Positions 33,608 through 45,959 of a stretch of 64,000 nt of DNA are shown piece by piece. Positions within the stretch are counted from its first letter, which is position 1. Every line of letters begins with the position of its first letter. Location of the stretch: the NCBI RefSeq assembly GCF_031755915.1, contig NC_083386.1, positions 5,087,501-5,151,500 of the forward strand. Direction: 5' to 3'. The stretch comes from Ziziphus jujuba (taxonomy: Eukaryota > Streptophyta > Magnoliopsida > Rosales > Rhamnaceae). The position numbers and the translations under genes were made by a program. The notes beneath the pieces were generated by a model. The model did not search any database and was not told the DNA's origin. It worked only from the letters and a program-made list of their open reading frames with translations.

Positions 33608-34970
33608 CAATATCTTATAGCTACAGGAAAACCAAAAGTTAAAGAAATTAATCCTACTTGATAAGAGTGAATGGAATTCTTACAATAAATATATGTTGGC
33701 CTCTAAATCTTCTGCATGTTTAATTATCATATAGAAAAAGAATAAAAAACGGTAATAAACAGTTACAGGAAAAGCAAAAGATAAAGAAATTAATCGGTGA
33801 CCTCATTTGGCGAGGAAGGATTTGCGGGGCATGTGGGGCAAGACGCGTGCACGCAGCTATTTAGACTTTTGGCCACTTAAAGACAAAAACAAAAACGGTG
33901 ACAAACTACTAATATTTAAGATTTTACAGGTTGATAATTTTTTAACTGTAATTTAAAATTAAACATATTTTGATTATAAAAAAGGTCAAATTTGTGATTA
34001 ACATACGTTTCAAATTCAGTCAAATTTATACAATAAAAGTATTTTTGATACATATTATTATATAAATATATTATAAAATAAAATTTTGATGTTTTATTTT
34101 AAAATTAAAAGATAAAATAGAGATTTTATAAATAAATTTATTTAAAAATTAACTCCAGATGTGATAAAAGATGATGTTTTAATTCCTCATCCAGTTGGTT
34201 CATAATTCACCAAACTCCTTGAACAAAATTCTTTTTTGTTTTTGGACGATAACGAAACTCCATAAACACGTTTTGTCGACGTTTCATTACGGTGGGGCCC
34301 ACTGCCACAAAAACCAAAAGGCCATTGAATGATTTCTTTTATCGGTTCCTAATAAGGCAGAAAATACCAAAAATAACGTTTCTTTTATCGGTTTCATACT
34401 CCAATGGTTTCCCACATTTCCTCAGCCTCTAACCAAAACCAGAAAGAACGTTGCCATTCATCACAAGTTGTGAACAGGTCATGAGCTGATGTTGAAATCA
34501 CAATATTTTTTGTGATCCACCACAACTTGTGATACAATAACTATTTTCCAAACCCAAATGCCTCCCTAAAATTTCCGAAACCTAGTATATTTGAGAGATC
34601 ATGAGAGAAGAAGTGCATTTGTTCAAAAGATACAGCAAAAGTCTTTTAAAAAATATTCCAACTTTTAACATTTTTTTATTATAAATTAACAAATAATTTT
34701 TATGAGATAAAATATATACATATATGTATATATATTTTTTAATTTTATATCGTATATTTTTTGAAGTCATTATTTAACATGACACAGTTAGCATATTAGA
34801 ATTTTACTTTTTAGTTCAATATAGAAGGAATATATACATTTTGCAGTATTAAATAGACACAAAGGAGTTCACATTTTTTTTTTCCACCCCAAAAATCATT
34901 GCAAATGAAACAAAATTTTGACTTCATTAGAAATAATGAAACAGAGTACGCTGTGAATATTATGCTTTCA
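33081..34970. other. Intergenic AT-rich stretch, no gene seen
   Basis: Homopolymer runs and an AAT microsatellite at about 33,576-33,603. Open frames are short and unlike known proteins. Confidence 0.6.
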
Positions 34971-34979
34971 TGAAAAGTT

Positions 34980-36110
34980 ATTGGTTATCGATTAACCTTT
35001 TCATAAGAGGACTACACAAGAAATCAGATTTCTTCCTCTGAAATATGTGACATTTTCATGAATTGAATATCATATTGTAGCAAAGCTAGAGCACTTATAT
35101 TCAAAACTTTGACCATTGATTTTGAACTTCCATAACATGTTTTCTCACGCTGTAATATTTTTTTCTTAAATACACATAAGGAAGGATGAAAAATTAGTAA
35201 AAACACGAACAATATTAATTAATTAAGCCACACAAAACTAAGTATCGCATCGTAACCACAAAAGCATTAAATGTTTTTCAATGTATAAAACATATCAATA
35301 TTAATTTGAACAACAAATGCAATATAATGCCTACTCTTATCCAATACCACAAGCAGAAAATATTAACTCCAAGATATATAATCTTCTTGATAATTACTAG
35401 GGAAATTTCCAATTGGATCATTAAAATTTGCAAGTGGGCTAGTCTGAGCGGGCTTAAAGTTAAATGAAATAGAAATATAATCCATATATCTCCGTCTTTC
35501 ATTGATATTAAAGCTGTGTGATGTTCATTTAAATATACTTTTGGTTTAATATTGTACCTCCTTCTTTGAGCCATATTTCTGGAGGTCTGGAGGCCCTAAG
35601 GAGCCACCAATCTCCACAGTAACATATTATATTATGGCAATATAAAAAATGAAGTCCTAAGATATAAACCAAGCCCATGAATTATCCTTTGAAAAAACAT
35701 TATAACACATGGTAACCCATTGGTGTAATATATATATATATATATATATTATGGTTTGTGCATGAAAGAAATAAAAAAAATAAAAACAGGGGCATAAATT
35801 TAACTTTTCATCAATTCAAATACAAGATGAAAGAATAGTATATCACCTTTAGGCAATCCTATCCATAATTGTAAGAACCATTTGCTTCCAACTGTAAAAA
35901 AGTCAATTTATTTTTCCAAAAATGCCAAAACATAAAAGAGAAATTTCATAAAAATTGAAGTCATTCCCTGTTCCAATGGTTAATTTCAAGAACCCACTAT
36001 CCCATTCTTTTCAATCAACATCTCCAATTGGATAAAAAAAAAAGTATGGGTTAATATCTATTGATCATAAAACATATTGAAATTAGCTAAGAATTCATAA
36101 TTCATATTAA
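34980..36110. repeat. Distal CNL 3'-flank unit, copy 2 (uninterrupted)
   Basis: The most complete copy; it keeps the sites where the solo LTR (at about 35,355) and the TRIM (at about 35,580) inserted in copy 1. It contains a TA tract at 35,728-35,749. Non-coding. Confidence 0.75.
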
Positions 36111-36129
36111 AAAAAAAAAAAAAAAATAG

Positions 36130-36500
36130 TTTACAATCAAGTACCTCGATATGTGCATGTTTGGAGTTGAAGCAATGGATTTAGAAAGCAGTTGGCCTTA
36201 GATATTGGAATTGTTCCATAGACAGATTTGAGGGAGTGAGATCTGAGGTAGAGAGGAAATGAAAAGAGAGTCAAACTAAGATTGAAAAGTGTTGGAGTAC
36301 ATATACGTGAAAATCTTGCTAGTCATAATAGTCTGCCTCAAAACTATATATTCTTCAATATATATATATTCACCATAGTCAATATTCTAGTACAAACAAA
36401 TAATCCTTGAAACCAACTTAAGAATCTTCATCAAATCTAAATTTGTTCTAATTTTGAAGATCATAAATAACTAATAGAAAAATTATGATCAGATTCAACC
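36130..36500 (-). repeat. Copy of the CNL proximal 3' flank
   Basis: It matches 1-394 nearly throughout: GGAGTTGAAGCAATG, AGTTGGCCTTAGAT, GACAGATTTGAG, GAGATCTGAGGTAGA, and GTCAATATTCTAGTACAAA. Confidence 0.85.
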
Positions 36501-36789
36501 ATCTAATTATGATCATATAAGAACCGTTTGCTTCCCCCTCTAAAAAATTCCCAAAACTGTTTTATTTTTTCCATAAAGGTCACAAAATAAAATTGATATT
36601 TCCTATCAAACAGTCCTCTATTCTTAAACGTCATTCTTTTTTCATTCAACGTCTCCAACTTGATATAAGGCACTGGGATAAAACATATCAACAAATATAT
36701 AACATACACATTTTTTAGATAACTTTTGAAGACCATAAAAGCATATAATTTATTAAATGAAAATTAACAATCATAAAGCATATATTATA

Positions 36790-37262
36790 GAAATTAATTT
36801 GGAAAATGGGTTTACATACCTTTTTCTTCTTCCAATATTGCAGTACCTGAAGGGTGGGTACGATGTTATTAATATCTATGGTCTTATTGACTTCCATGGT
36901 TGTCTTACCATCTAGTTGTAGTCTAATCAGTTTTGAGGTGCTTATAATACCATGAACAGACAAACTCTGCATCTCAAAGCACCCACTTACAACTATACTT
37001 TCCAAATTTGGAATTCCCATCTTGTGATTCCCAGAATAGAAGCTTGTGAGGTTTGGTAAAAGACCAAATTCCAAATTTTCCAACTCAACAAATTCAATTT
37101 CACCACCTTCTTCTGTATCATGATCTGAAATTATTATTCTTTCAGTCAATCTTCAGCAATCACTTATCCTCGTCTTCCTCAGCCTGTTCACGCTTTTGGC
37201 AGTTTGGGAATATATTAAATCTAGCATTCTATGGTACTGAACTTGACCATTGATTTTAAACT
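36790..37262 (-). pseudogene. CNL terminal-exon pseudogene
   Basis: Homologous to exon 9 of the intact gene: GGEIEFVELENLEFGLLPNLTS-type LRR (in part), GIPNLESIVVSGCFEMQSLS, and STSKLIRLQL. An in-frame TGA occurs in the block matching DCKRMAE (here DC, stop, RLTER), and homology fades at a poly(T)-rich break near 37,262. A donor-like AAAAAG|GTATGT lies at 36,820, so the 3' end may have been spliced differently. It is the only coding relic of this array copy. The 3' flank is preserved to its left. Confidence 0.8.
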
Positions 37263-38088
37263 TTTTTTTTTGTTTAACATTTGAGCTCATTACACTTGGA
37301 AAAGGTGGAATTTCAGTCAGATCAATATTTGAGCTTTGAACGTGAAGGTATGCTCTCAGTGGTCAATATGAGTATTGTTTATTTTACACTTCCATAACAT
37401 GTTTTCTTGCACTTTATATTTTTGTATTAAATTTACCCAAAAAAATTATATACATAATTGAGAATGAAATATTAGTAAAAACGCAAACAATATTAATTAA
37501 TTAACTTTGGTGATGACAAACAAAATATTTAGATGGGTAAAGCCATACAAAACTAGCATCTCAATGTAACCTCAAAGCATTAGATGTTTTTCAATGTACA
37601 AAGACAAATCAACATTAATTCCAGCAACAAATGAAACACAATGTCTTATACAATACCACAAGACAGAGAATAACACAATGTCTTATACAATACCACAAGA
37701 CAGAGAATATTAACTCCAAAACATTTAATCTTCTTGATAATAATAGGGGAAATTTCCAATTGGGTGGATCATCAAAATCTGTAAGTGGGCTACTCCGAGC
37801 AGGCTTAATGTAGGAAAATGGAATAGACCTCAACAATTTCCAAATATGTTATTATCGGATTCTGCCCTCAATATGTATCTGCAACAACTCAAGAATTGGA
37901 ATCACAGTTAAATATTTATTTTTTCTTTCTAAAGAATAATGATTAGATACTTTGTCAAAGACAAATGTAACAGAAATATTCCAAATATATACTTTTTAAA
38001 ATAAAAATAAAGGTTTGTAAAGCTAATTTAAATACAGTTTTGCTTGAATATTATACCTCCTTTTTGTGCCAGATTTCTTGAGGCCTGG
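37263..38088. repeat. Distal CNL 3'-flank unit, copy 3
   Basis: It matches 34,985-35,590, with a local duplication of ACACAATGTCTTATACAATA at 37,636 and 37,675. It is cut at 38,088 by an LTR. Confidence 0.7.
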
Positions 38089-39585
38089 TGTAACACCCCG
38101 TCCGGAAGTACATTAGAAATTTCTAAAATTTGACCAAGGTTGACCGGGTTTGACCGTCGTTGACCGAGAATGGATCAAATGTTGACTTTTTGCTCCTGAT
38201 GGAATTTCACATTGACCGAGGTACCGTTAAAAAGTACACATTGTCACGAGTCCATAGACTAGTAGCATGTTGAAAACGGAGTTACAAATTGAAAGTTATG
38301 AGCAAAACAAGTTGAGGTCATAACTGTCCAAGGGGTGTCAGAGTTGACTTTTTGTTCATGCAAAGTTGAGCTTTGAATCATGCATGGTTGTGAATTACTC
38401 ATTAATACGAGTTCATAGACTAGCGGTATGTCCGATTTGGACATGTGGTTTGAAAGTTATGGACATGCAAAGTTTTCCGAATACCGTAATATTTTAATAT
38501 ATTTTGACTTAAGTGAACAGTATGTGCCACGTGTCGTATTTTAAACCAATCCTGTGAGTGAACAATATCATCCATTGGTGGCTTTTATTTTGGCCAAAAC
38601 ACGTGAGCTTGAAGGAAGAGAGAGAAAGAGGGGAGAAGAGAGAGAGAGAGAGGGGGAGAGAAGCCACCACCACCGGCCACCACCGTTGACCGGCATCCAA
38701 TCACTTTTAAGCCACACGCCCCACCCTTAGCTTGAAGCCCACTTGAAAACTGGCTGGCTAACCAAAAATCACAGCTAGATCGCCAGTGATGCGCCCGGAT
38801 CGGGGCATTTTCCGACCAATGGTCGATTTCCTTCTCTTACCAATATCTCCCAAACCAGACCTCTGTTTGCTTCACTGCTGGTCCCGTTGAGTTACCCATC
38901 ACCAGATCTACCACTTCACCAAGTTTCACAGCTAGTGGCCACTGGACACGTCGCCGGCGGTGGCGGATTCCGGTGACCACGGTGGCTCACCGGAAAACCC
39001 AATTCCGGTGAGTTTCCGATCACCCCACCTATCCTTCCCCACTAACTCGACCTCCCTAAACCCAAATCCAAGGTTGTTTTCTGCCAATTTGCGATGGATT
39101 GAGAGAATCGAGGACTTGAATTCTGAGAGCTTTCCGAAGAGATCCCGACCACCACGGGTCCGATCTCCGGGAGGTAAACCTCAATCCGCGATCCTCATTC
39201 TATAAGCTTCGTTTTGGTATATTACTCACAAATTTTGGTTAACGTTTGTGTTAAACTCCCCTGGTACCGGGTATTATTTACCCAAATAAAATATTAATTT
39301 ATTTGAGTTATGTAATATTGTTGTTCTAGGAGCACGTGTGCGTCGTGGAATTGATCCCATAGAGAATCTTGGGTTAATTGCATGCTCGAGGTGAGTGACC
39401 CACCTTCAAAAATTAATTTCGGGTGTCAAATTAATTATATTTTGTTATATTTTAATATTTGGATGTTTATATTATATTAATTATGTGATAAATTGCAAAT
39501 TAAATTTTGATGCTAATATTTGGACAATTTGAAATGTGTATATGTGTGTGCACCGAAGCATATTTCAATTTTGATAAATTATGGA
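38089..39585 (+). mobile_element. 5' half of an LTR (Tekay/Del-like family), truncated
   Basis: It starts TGTAACACCCCGTCCGGAAG and follows the solo LTR at 25,464 closely for 1.4 kb, including the GA-rich tract (38,620-38,660) and the block before GAGTGACCCACCTTC. Homology stops at about 39,585, where sequence matching 54,885 onward begins. No right-hand TSD for CCTGG (38,084-38,088) was found, as expected of a truncated copy. Confidence 0.85.
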
Positions 39586-40570
39586 AATTCAAAAGAAAAA
39601 AGACATCATTGACATTCAGACCTTTACGTGATTAACGTTGCCAGCTTACTTTTTGACCTTTCCTTGCTCGCTTTAACCTTTTCCAAAAGCCGTGCCTTCG
39701 GAGCCAACAGAAGAAACTGAACACCTCATTTTAGTGTCCAAAAAGCCTAAACTTATATTAGTGAGGCATTTTCTACCAATTTCCATATATTCCATGGTTT
39801 TTGCTAGGTTTTTTCAAAATTTCCTTTTCTTTTTTTTTTTTTTGGTGTACTAAATTTGCATTCTTTTGGGGCTAATTTTCTATTCCAATTTGCATTCCTC
39901 ACATTTTGAAAATGTCGTGCATTTTCTATATAATTTGAATTTTTAGTTTTTTCAGTGGAAACCAATGGCCAAAGGGTTGATTGCCAAATGTGCCATAACA
40001 AAGCTCCCCCAACAAATAACTAAAATACAAAAACAAAAGTAAAAACCAAAAAAAAAAAAAAAAAAAACACAAAAAGTAGGTTGCTCCACCTTTAATGGAC
40101 TTTAAAAATCACTGGGCCATGTTATTGACCACAAAGCTAATTTGGGACTCCACGAGAAAAAAAAGAGGCTTATGAGCAGAAATTTCCATATTCAAACTCA
40201 TATATTTATTTAGTGAAACTAAAATTCTGTTTGATATCACTTAACATCTTGCTTTTGAGGTTAATTTAAAAATTACATTCAGAAATGTTTAGATAGTTTT
40301 TTGAAAATGCTTAGTTCTCTGAAAACATTTATGACCAAAATCAATAGCTTCTCCATAAGTTTTTCTAGAGAAATAAAAGCTTTGAAGCATAAGCAAAAGC
40401 TATTTAAAATAGCGCTTAAAAGCAAATCCCGATTCTTGAACCTAACTCATGAATTGTGTTCACATAGATAATATGGAAAAGTAACCTAACCTGCATACAA
40501 TTGCTTTCATGAAAAGGTTTTTAATTATCAATTAAAACCTTTTCCTTAAAAACAAAATTTCATTTCAAAA
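39586..40570. repeat. Segment duplicated at 54,885-55,760
   Basis: Shared blocks: AAAAAGACATCATTGACA, TTTGGTGTAC(T/C)AAATTTGCA, GGGGCTAATTTTCTATTCCA, ATTTTCTATATAATTTGAAT, TTTAATGGACTTTAAAAATC, and AAAGTAACCTAACCT. Part of it also resembles 63,120-63,190. Probably another CNL-array flank. No gene. Confidence 0.7.
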
Positions 40571-40739
40571 GTTAATTTTTTTCTATAAAAAAACTTTAAA
40601 AAATATATGTAATTAATTAATATTCATAAATAACCTTATATACTATACTATTAGAAAACAATTTTAAAAAATATTATCTATTTATAACATATAAATTTAG
40701 ATAATATCAATTTTTATACTATATAGAAAGCAATCTATA

Positions 40740-41130
40740 TTCATTATTAGAGATGTGCTTTTGCTATTAATATGTATCTGCAACAAACCAAGAATTGAAA
40801 TCATGATTAAATACTCTGTCAAGATAAATATAATAAAAATATATTACAAATATATATATCTTTTATTAATAATAAAAATAACTAAGAATGTTATGTAAAT
40901 GTAATTTTAATATACTTTTGGTTTGAGATTATACTTTTTTGAGTCGGATTTCTTGAGGGTTGGAGGTCCCAATTAACCATCAATGTCCACAGTAACCTGT
41001 TGAGTTTTAGCCAGATAAAAAATGATGTCCAAAGATAAATCAAGCCCATGAATTAATTGTTTCTAAAAAAAAATATTATTAACCCAAACGTTGCATAAAG
41101 TATACTATATGTTTCAAAACTGCTAAGAAA
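40740..41130. repeat. Distal CNL 3'-flank unit, copy 4 (partial)
   Basis: ATGTATCTGCAACAA, AATCATGATTAAATACTCTGTCA, TTTCTTGAGGGTTGGAGGTC, and AAAAAATGATGTCC match the other copies. Confidence 0.7.
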
Positions 41131-41338
41131 ATAAGAAAAAATATATAGTTTAAAGATTAAAGTGCATCAAAATTGAAGATTGAAAGATAAAGTGCCTAAA
41201 ATAAAAGTTTAAGAACCAAAATCCAATTATAGTTATAATTTAGGAACTAACAAAGTTAATAACCTTTAGAAAAATGGTAAAAATTCCTTGATAGAATTAG
41301 AAATCCACCAATTTGAGCGTGCGTAAAAGAATTATTTT

Positions 41339-44300
41339 TGTAACATCCCGTCCCAAAGTATATCGGAAGTTTTTCACGTTGATCGAGGTTGACCGTTGAC
41401 CGAGAGGGTCAAAATTTAACTTTTTGTTCGGGATGGAATTTTATGTTTATTGAGGCATCAATTCAAATCACGTATCGTCCCGAGTTCGTAGACTAGTAGC
41501 ACATCGAAATCGGAGCTATCGTTTGAAAGTTATGCGCAAGGCAAGTTGAAGTCCAAGCTGTCTAAGGGTGCTAGGTTTGACTTTTTATCTATGTGGAATT
41601 TTGATTTGACTATTGTATGGTTGTAAAGTACTTGCCGATACGAGTCTATAGACTAGTGGCATGCCTAATTTAGACATTAGGTTAAAAAGTTATGAACCTG
41701 CAAATTTTTTTCTGATAAAATATTATTTTATATATTTTTAATTAAATGGTGTTATTGTGAAAAATGTGCACCACGTGTCAAGCCCTCAGCCTTTCTCGTA
41801 AGTGCATAGAGGCACCCATGGGATGGCCTCTTATTGGCTCAAAACTGTGTGTGAGTCGTGTGATCGGAGAGAGAGAGAGAGAGAGAGAGAGAAAGCAGAG
41901 ACGACCACCGGCCACTGCCAATTTGCCATTTTCCCGCCACCCTTTCCATACACGCACCACCCCACCTTGAAGTCCACTTGAAAATTGGCCGGCTAGCCAA
42001 ATCTCGTAGCCACCCGATTTCTCCCTATTCCGGCCTCTGTTTGCCTCACCGTCGGTCCCATCCATTCGCCCATCCTCCGATCTACATCTCCTCCAAAAAT
42101 CATGACCAGTGGCCACCGGAGGCACCGCTGGCAGTGACGGGTTCCGGTGACCACGGCTGCTTGTAGGAAAATCAACTTTCCAGCCAGTTCCCAATTGCAC
42201 CACTCATCCTTTCCCACTAATTCCAACCCCGCTGAACCCAAATCCGGTGTCCACTTTCCCCAATTCTTAACAGATTGTGAGAATCGAGGGTCTAAAATCT
42301 AAGAGCTTTCGGGTGAGATTCCTGCCACCTTGGGTCCGATCTCCGGAAAGTAAGACCAGATTCGTAATCCTCGTTTCACAAACTTCGATTCGGTATATTA
42401 CTCATAAATTTTGGTTGTCGTTTGTGTTCGCTCCCCAGGTACCCATTGTGGAGCTACCTGATTAAAATATTTAAATAATTAGCTTTATGTATTGTAGATA
42501 TTTTAGTGCACGTGTGGGTAGTAGAGTTGGTCCTGTAGAGGATCTCGATTGATACACATGCTTGAGGTGAGTGATCCACCTTCAAAATTATTTTGGGATG
42601 TTAAAATATATATATATTTTGTGTTAATTGGTTATTTGAAGAATATGTTTTATGTGTTGAATATTTAGTAAATTTATATTTGGAATCTTGATGCCAAAAT
42701 TGAATGAATTATAGTTATTTATGCATCAAAAAAAATTTTGATTTCAAGAATTTTATGGATATGCGATTTTATTAATAATTGTTAAATTTTATTGTTGGAA
42801 TATTGTGTAATTAGAAATGCTTTCATGTGAATTTTAATATATGTTTAATATTTGAAGAAATTTCCATTTAATTTTACAATGCCGATTTATGATGGTTTTA
42901 ATATATGTGTTGTTGCCAAAAATGTATTTGGGATTTTAAAAGAATTATGGTTTAAGGTTTTTAATTTATTATTGTTAAGTTTGATGTTAAGTTTAAGAAT
43001 ATATGAATTTCATGTGGTTTTAATAATACTTTTAGCATGATTTGATTTTAAAGATTTCAAGAAAAATATTGGTTTAAGTTATGGTGCTCTCAAAATATAT
43101 ATTTATGCACTTGAAATAATATCTGGTTTGATTTTATGATATGGGACAAATTATATATTATCGATGGATTTATGCTGGTGATATTAAGGAAAAATGTGAG
43201 AATGTAAATTTGAAAAATGATATAATTTCCACGGTGAGTTTTGAAAAAATTGTTATTTTTAAAATAATACGGTTATTTGTTTTAGACGCACTCATATAGT
43301 ACCGGTGTTCTATACTGTGTATGTGGATGAGCGCGCAAGTTATAATGTCTCCCGTGAGTTGCCATCGGACCGAGGGCAGGCAAGTTTGATATTGGTCATA
43401 AGCCGCTCCCCTCCATGGCCGAGTTGACGGTTTAAGGAGCAGCGCTGTTGGGATGCCGAAGCGACCGTATGCAAGTTTCTCTTTTTAACCTCCTGCCGGA
43501 CAGTGCTCGGGACGCTGGGTATCGTAGGGCATCACTGGTATATAGTGTAGTGCGTCGCGTATTATTTTTCAGATATAAATTTCAAATCCTAAAATTTTAA
43601 AATCGTATTTAAGTTAAATGTATTTAATTTGTTTTATCACCTATTTTCAATTAGTATTTTTCTAAAATGTATTCATTCATATTTTATGACACTTATTTTA
43701 AAATAATGTTTTTAAAATGCATCTTGCCATATTTTTATTATATAGATTGGTTAAATATTTCAAAATGAATTTTATAATATATTTTTACCATTTATTTTAC
43801 ATGATTGTTTGTAATTATTTAAATTATATTTTTGATATTGTTTATTTTAGTTTATTAAATCAAATGTTATGACTTATGTATTGAATTTCACTTTTATGTT
43901 ATATTTCTTTAATGTAAGTATTCTAAATTTATTTTATTATATTTTATTCGTATTTGGATTATTTAAATTTTTATTATATTAATTATTCCTTGATTTTTGG
44001 GGCATAAAATATTGGGTTTTGCGAAAATGTTTTAAAAGAGGAACTTTTCCAACGGAGTGAATGGTGAGGGTTTTGAGAGAAAATATTATTTTCAATTAAT
44101 TATTAATTATTTACTTATTTATTCTTAATTATTCAAGTGTACTATGACTATCCTTGCTATTGTAATTGTATATTGGATAGGGTCACTCACTGAGATGATT
44201 AGCATCTCATATTTTTAACTTCGTTTCCCTAGGTACAAAGATTGGTAGACGTTCGTCCGGAGCGAGCTTGATCTTCGTTGCTGTCGTATTTCGAGGAGTT

Positions 44301-44657
44301 CTCTTTCTTTTCATTTATTTCTATTGTAATATTTCTTTCCATCCTTTATTGCATAACTTGCATATTTAATTGTACTCTATGATGCTCTGTATACTGTATT
44401 GGACACATTTTGTTAAATACTGCATTAGTTCCCTGTTTAATTTATGGAAGTGTTGTTTATTGTGGAATTAAATTGTAGTAAGGTGGAGGAATAAGGCGGT
44501 ATATATATAGAAGTGTGTTTTCAGTGCAGGGAAATTGTGGTAAGTCCAACCCTTAGGGGAGGTTCTGCCGGATTTTCTATTGGAAGGTCCGGTAGAGTTT
44601 CCCTGGGACCAGGGCTTGTCTAGGGTTCCGGTGAGGGATCTTGGACGGGTCCTGACA
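41339..44657 (+). repeat. 5' LTR of the Ty3/gypsy element
   Basis: 3,319 bp, TG...CA. Compared with the 3' LTR it lacks about 68 bp near 42,016 and about 30 bp near 42,985. It carries a GA tract at 41,868-41,892 and a G-box-like CCACGTGTC at 41,772. Confidence 0.9.
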
Positions 44658-44660
44658 GAT

Positions 44661-44672
44661 TGGTATCAGAGC
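44661..44672 (+). other. Primer-binding site (initiator-Met tRNA type)
   Basis: TGGTATCAGAGC, complementary to the 3' end of plant initiator methionine tRNA, three bases after the 5' LTR. Confidence 0.9.
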
Positions 44673-44799
44673 ATAGATTCTTATATTCCTAAGGGACTGT
44701 GCATTGCTGTACATCCCATCCGTAAATTTCTCCTTTTTGTAATCGTGCTTAAGTGTTTTTATCTCTAAACTCTTGTTTGTTTTTTTAGAATTTGCTACG

Positions 44800-45120
44800 A
44801 TGCATAGGCGGGGCGCACGTAATACTCGAGAAGGTTCGGCTGAGAGTTTCGGAAGCAGATCGAGCCTTAGAAATCTTGTCTCTTAACTAACTTGAGCCTT
44901 AGGGAGTTCAAGCTCTAGTAATCATTCCGTGGACCAGGCTCGACGATTGGGAGCCATGAGTTTTGATGGGACCCAAGGTCCAGCTGCAGCTATGAATTTG
45001 CTATCTAATATGGAGAAGATCCTAGAAGAAGGGATGCAGTGCCCTGATGAAGATATGGTTAGGATTTCTGGCTTTATGTTAGAAGGTGAAGGCAGTGTTG
45101 AATTGGGAGCGCCCTACTAC
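44800..45120 (+). pseudogene. Gag remnant of the Ty3/gypsy element
   Basis: A start at 44,801 reads MHRRGARNTREGSAESFG and stops within 30 codons. After it, a second frame at 44,929-45,100 holds the gag N-terminal pattern (RRLGAMSFDGTQGP, LLSNMEKILEEG, GFMLEGEG). Everything after this, including the nucleocapsid and protease, is missing. Confidence 0.7.
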
Positions 45121-45134
45121 TGTGAGGGAAGTAT

Positions 45135-45690
45135 GAAGTTTTCTTGGATTTGTGGGATACTACAGTCATTTTATAGAAGGGTTTTCAAGAATTGCCGAAC
45201 CACTGTACAACTTAACCCGAAAGAATGTTGAATTTAGCTGGATGGACAGGTGTGAGTAGAGTTTATAGGCATTGAAGCAAAGGTTGACATTCGCACCTGT
45301 CTTAACTTTACCTAATGGGAATGAGGGTTTTAAAGTCTATCGTGATGCATCCCATCAAGGTTTGGGTTGTGTGCTAATGCAAAATTAAAGGGTGGTAGCA
45401 TATGCCTCACGGCAATTAAAGCAGCATGAGCAAAACTACCGTATGCATGACTTAGAATTGACGGTGGTAGTCTTTACTCTAAAGAAGTAGAGACACTACT
45501 TGTATGGGGCCACATGCCAAATTTATACCGACCACAAAAGCCTCAAGTACATTTTCACTCAGAAGGAATTAAATATGAGGCAAAGAAGATGGATGGAGTT
45601 GTTGAAGGATTATGACTATGTGATTGATTATCACTCGGGCAAGGCGAATGTAGTAGCAGATGCTTTGAGTAGGAAGGCTACCGGATCTCT
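45135..45690 (+). pseudogene. RT thumb and RNase H remnant
   Basis: It joins directly after the gag remnant. An RT C-terminal block (GFVGYYSHFIEGFS-type, in a shifted frame near 45,150-45,228) precedes an RNase H region with the blocks [23 protein letters not shown] and [17 protein letters not shown], broken by TGA, TAA and TAG codons before 45,490. The RT catalytic YxDD region is absent. Confidence 0.75.
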
Positions 45691-45959
45691 TGCCTATATT
45701 CAAGCCATCCAACTACCTCTTATGGTGGAGTTTAAGAAAATGGGGGTGTTAATGCATATGCATCCTTTTGGAGTCCTTACGGCTAGTTTTCAGGTGCGAT
45801 CAGTGTTAGTGGATCGTATATTGGAGACTCAAATGGAAGATCCTAAATTGAGAACAATTAAAAGCAAGGTACAAGAAGATCTTGATCCGGAGTTTTCCAT
45901 AAGGAGGGATGGAGCCCTTGTGTATAAAAGAAGACTTTGCGTTCCTGATATTCCAGAAC

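Noticed and set aside
37245..37440. Possible upstream CNL exons next to the terminal-exon pseudogene
   Set aside because: Sequence to the right of 37,262 matches the non-coding distal flank unit, not LRR exons.
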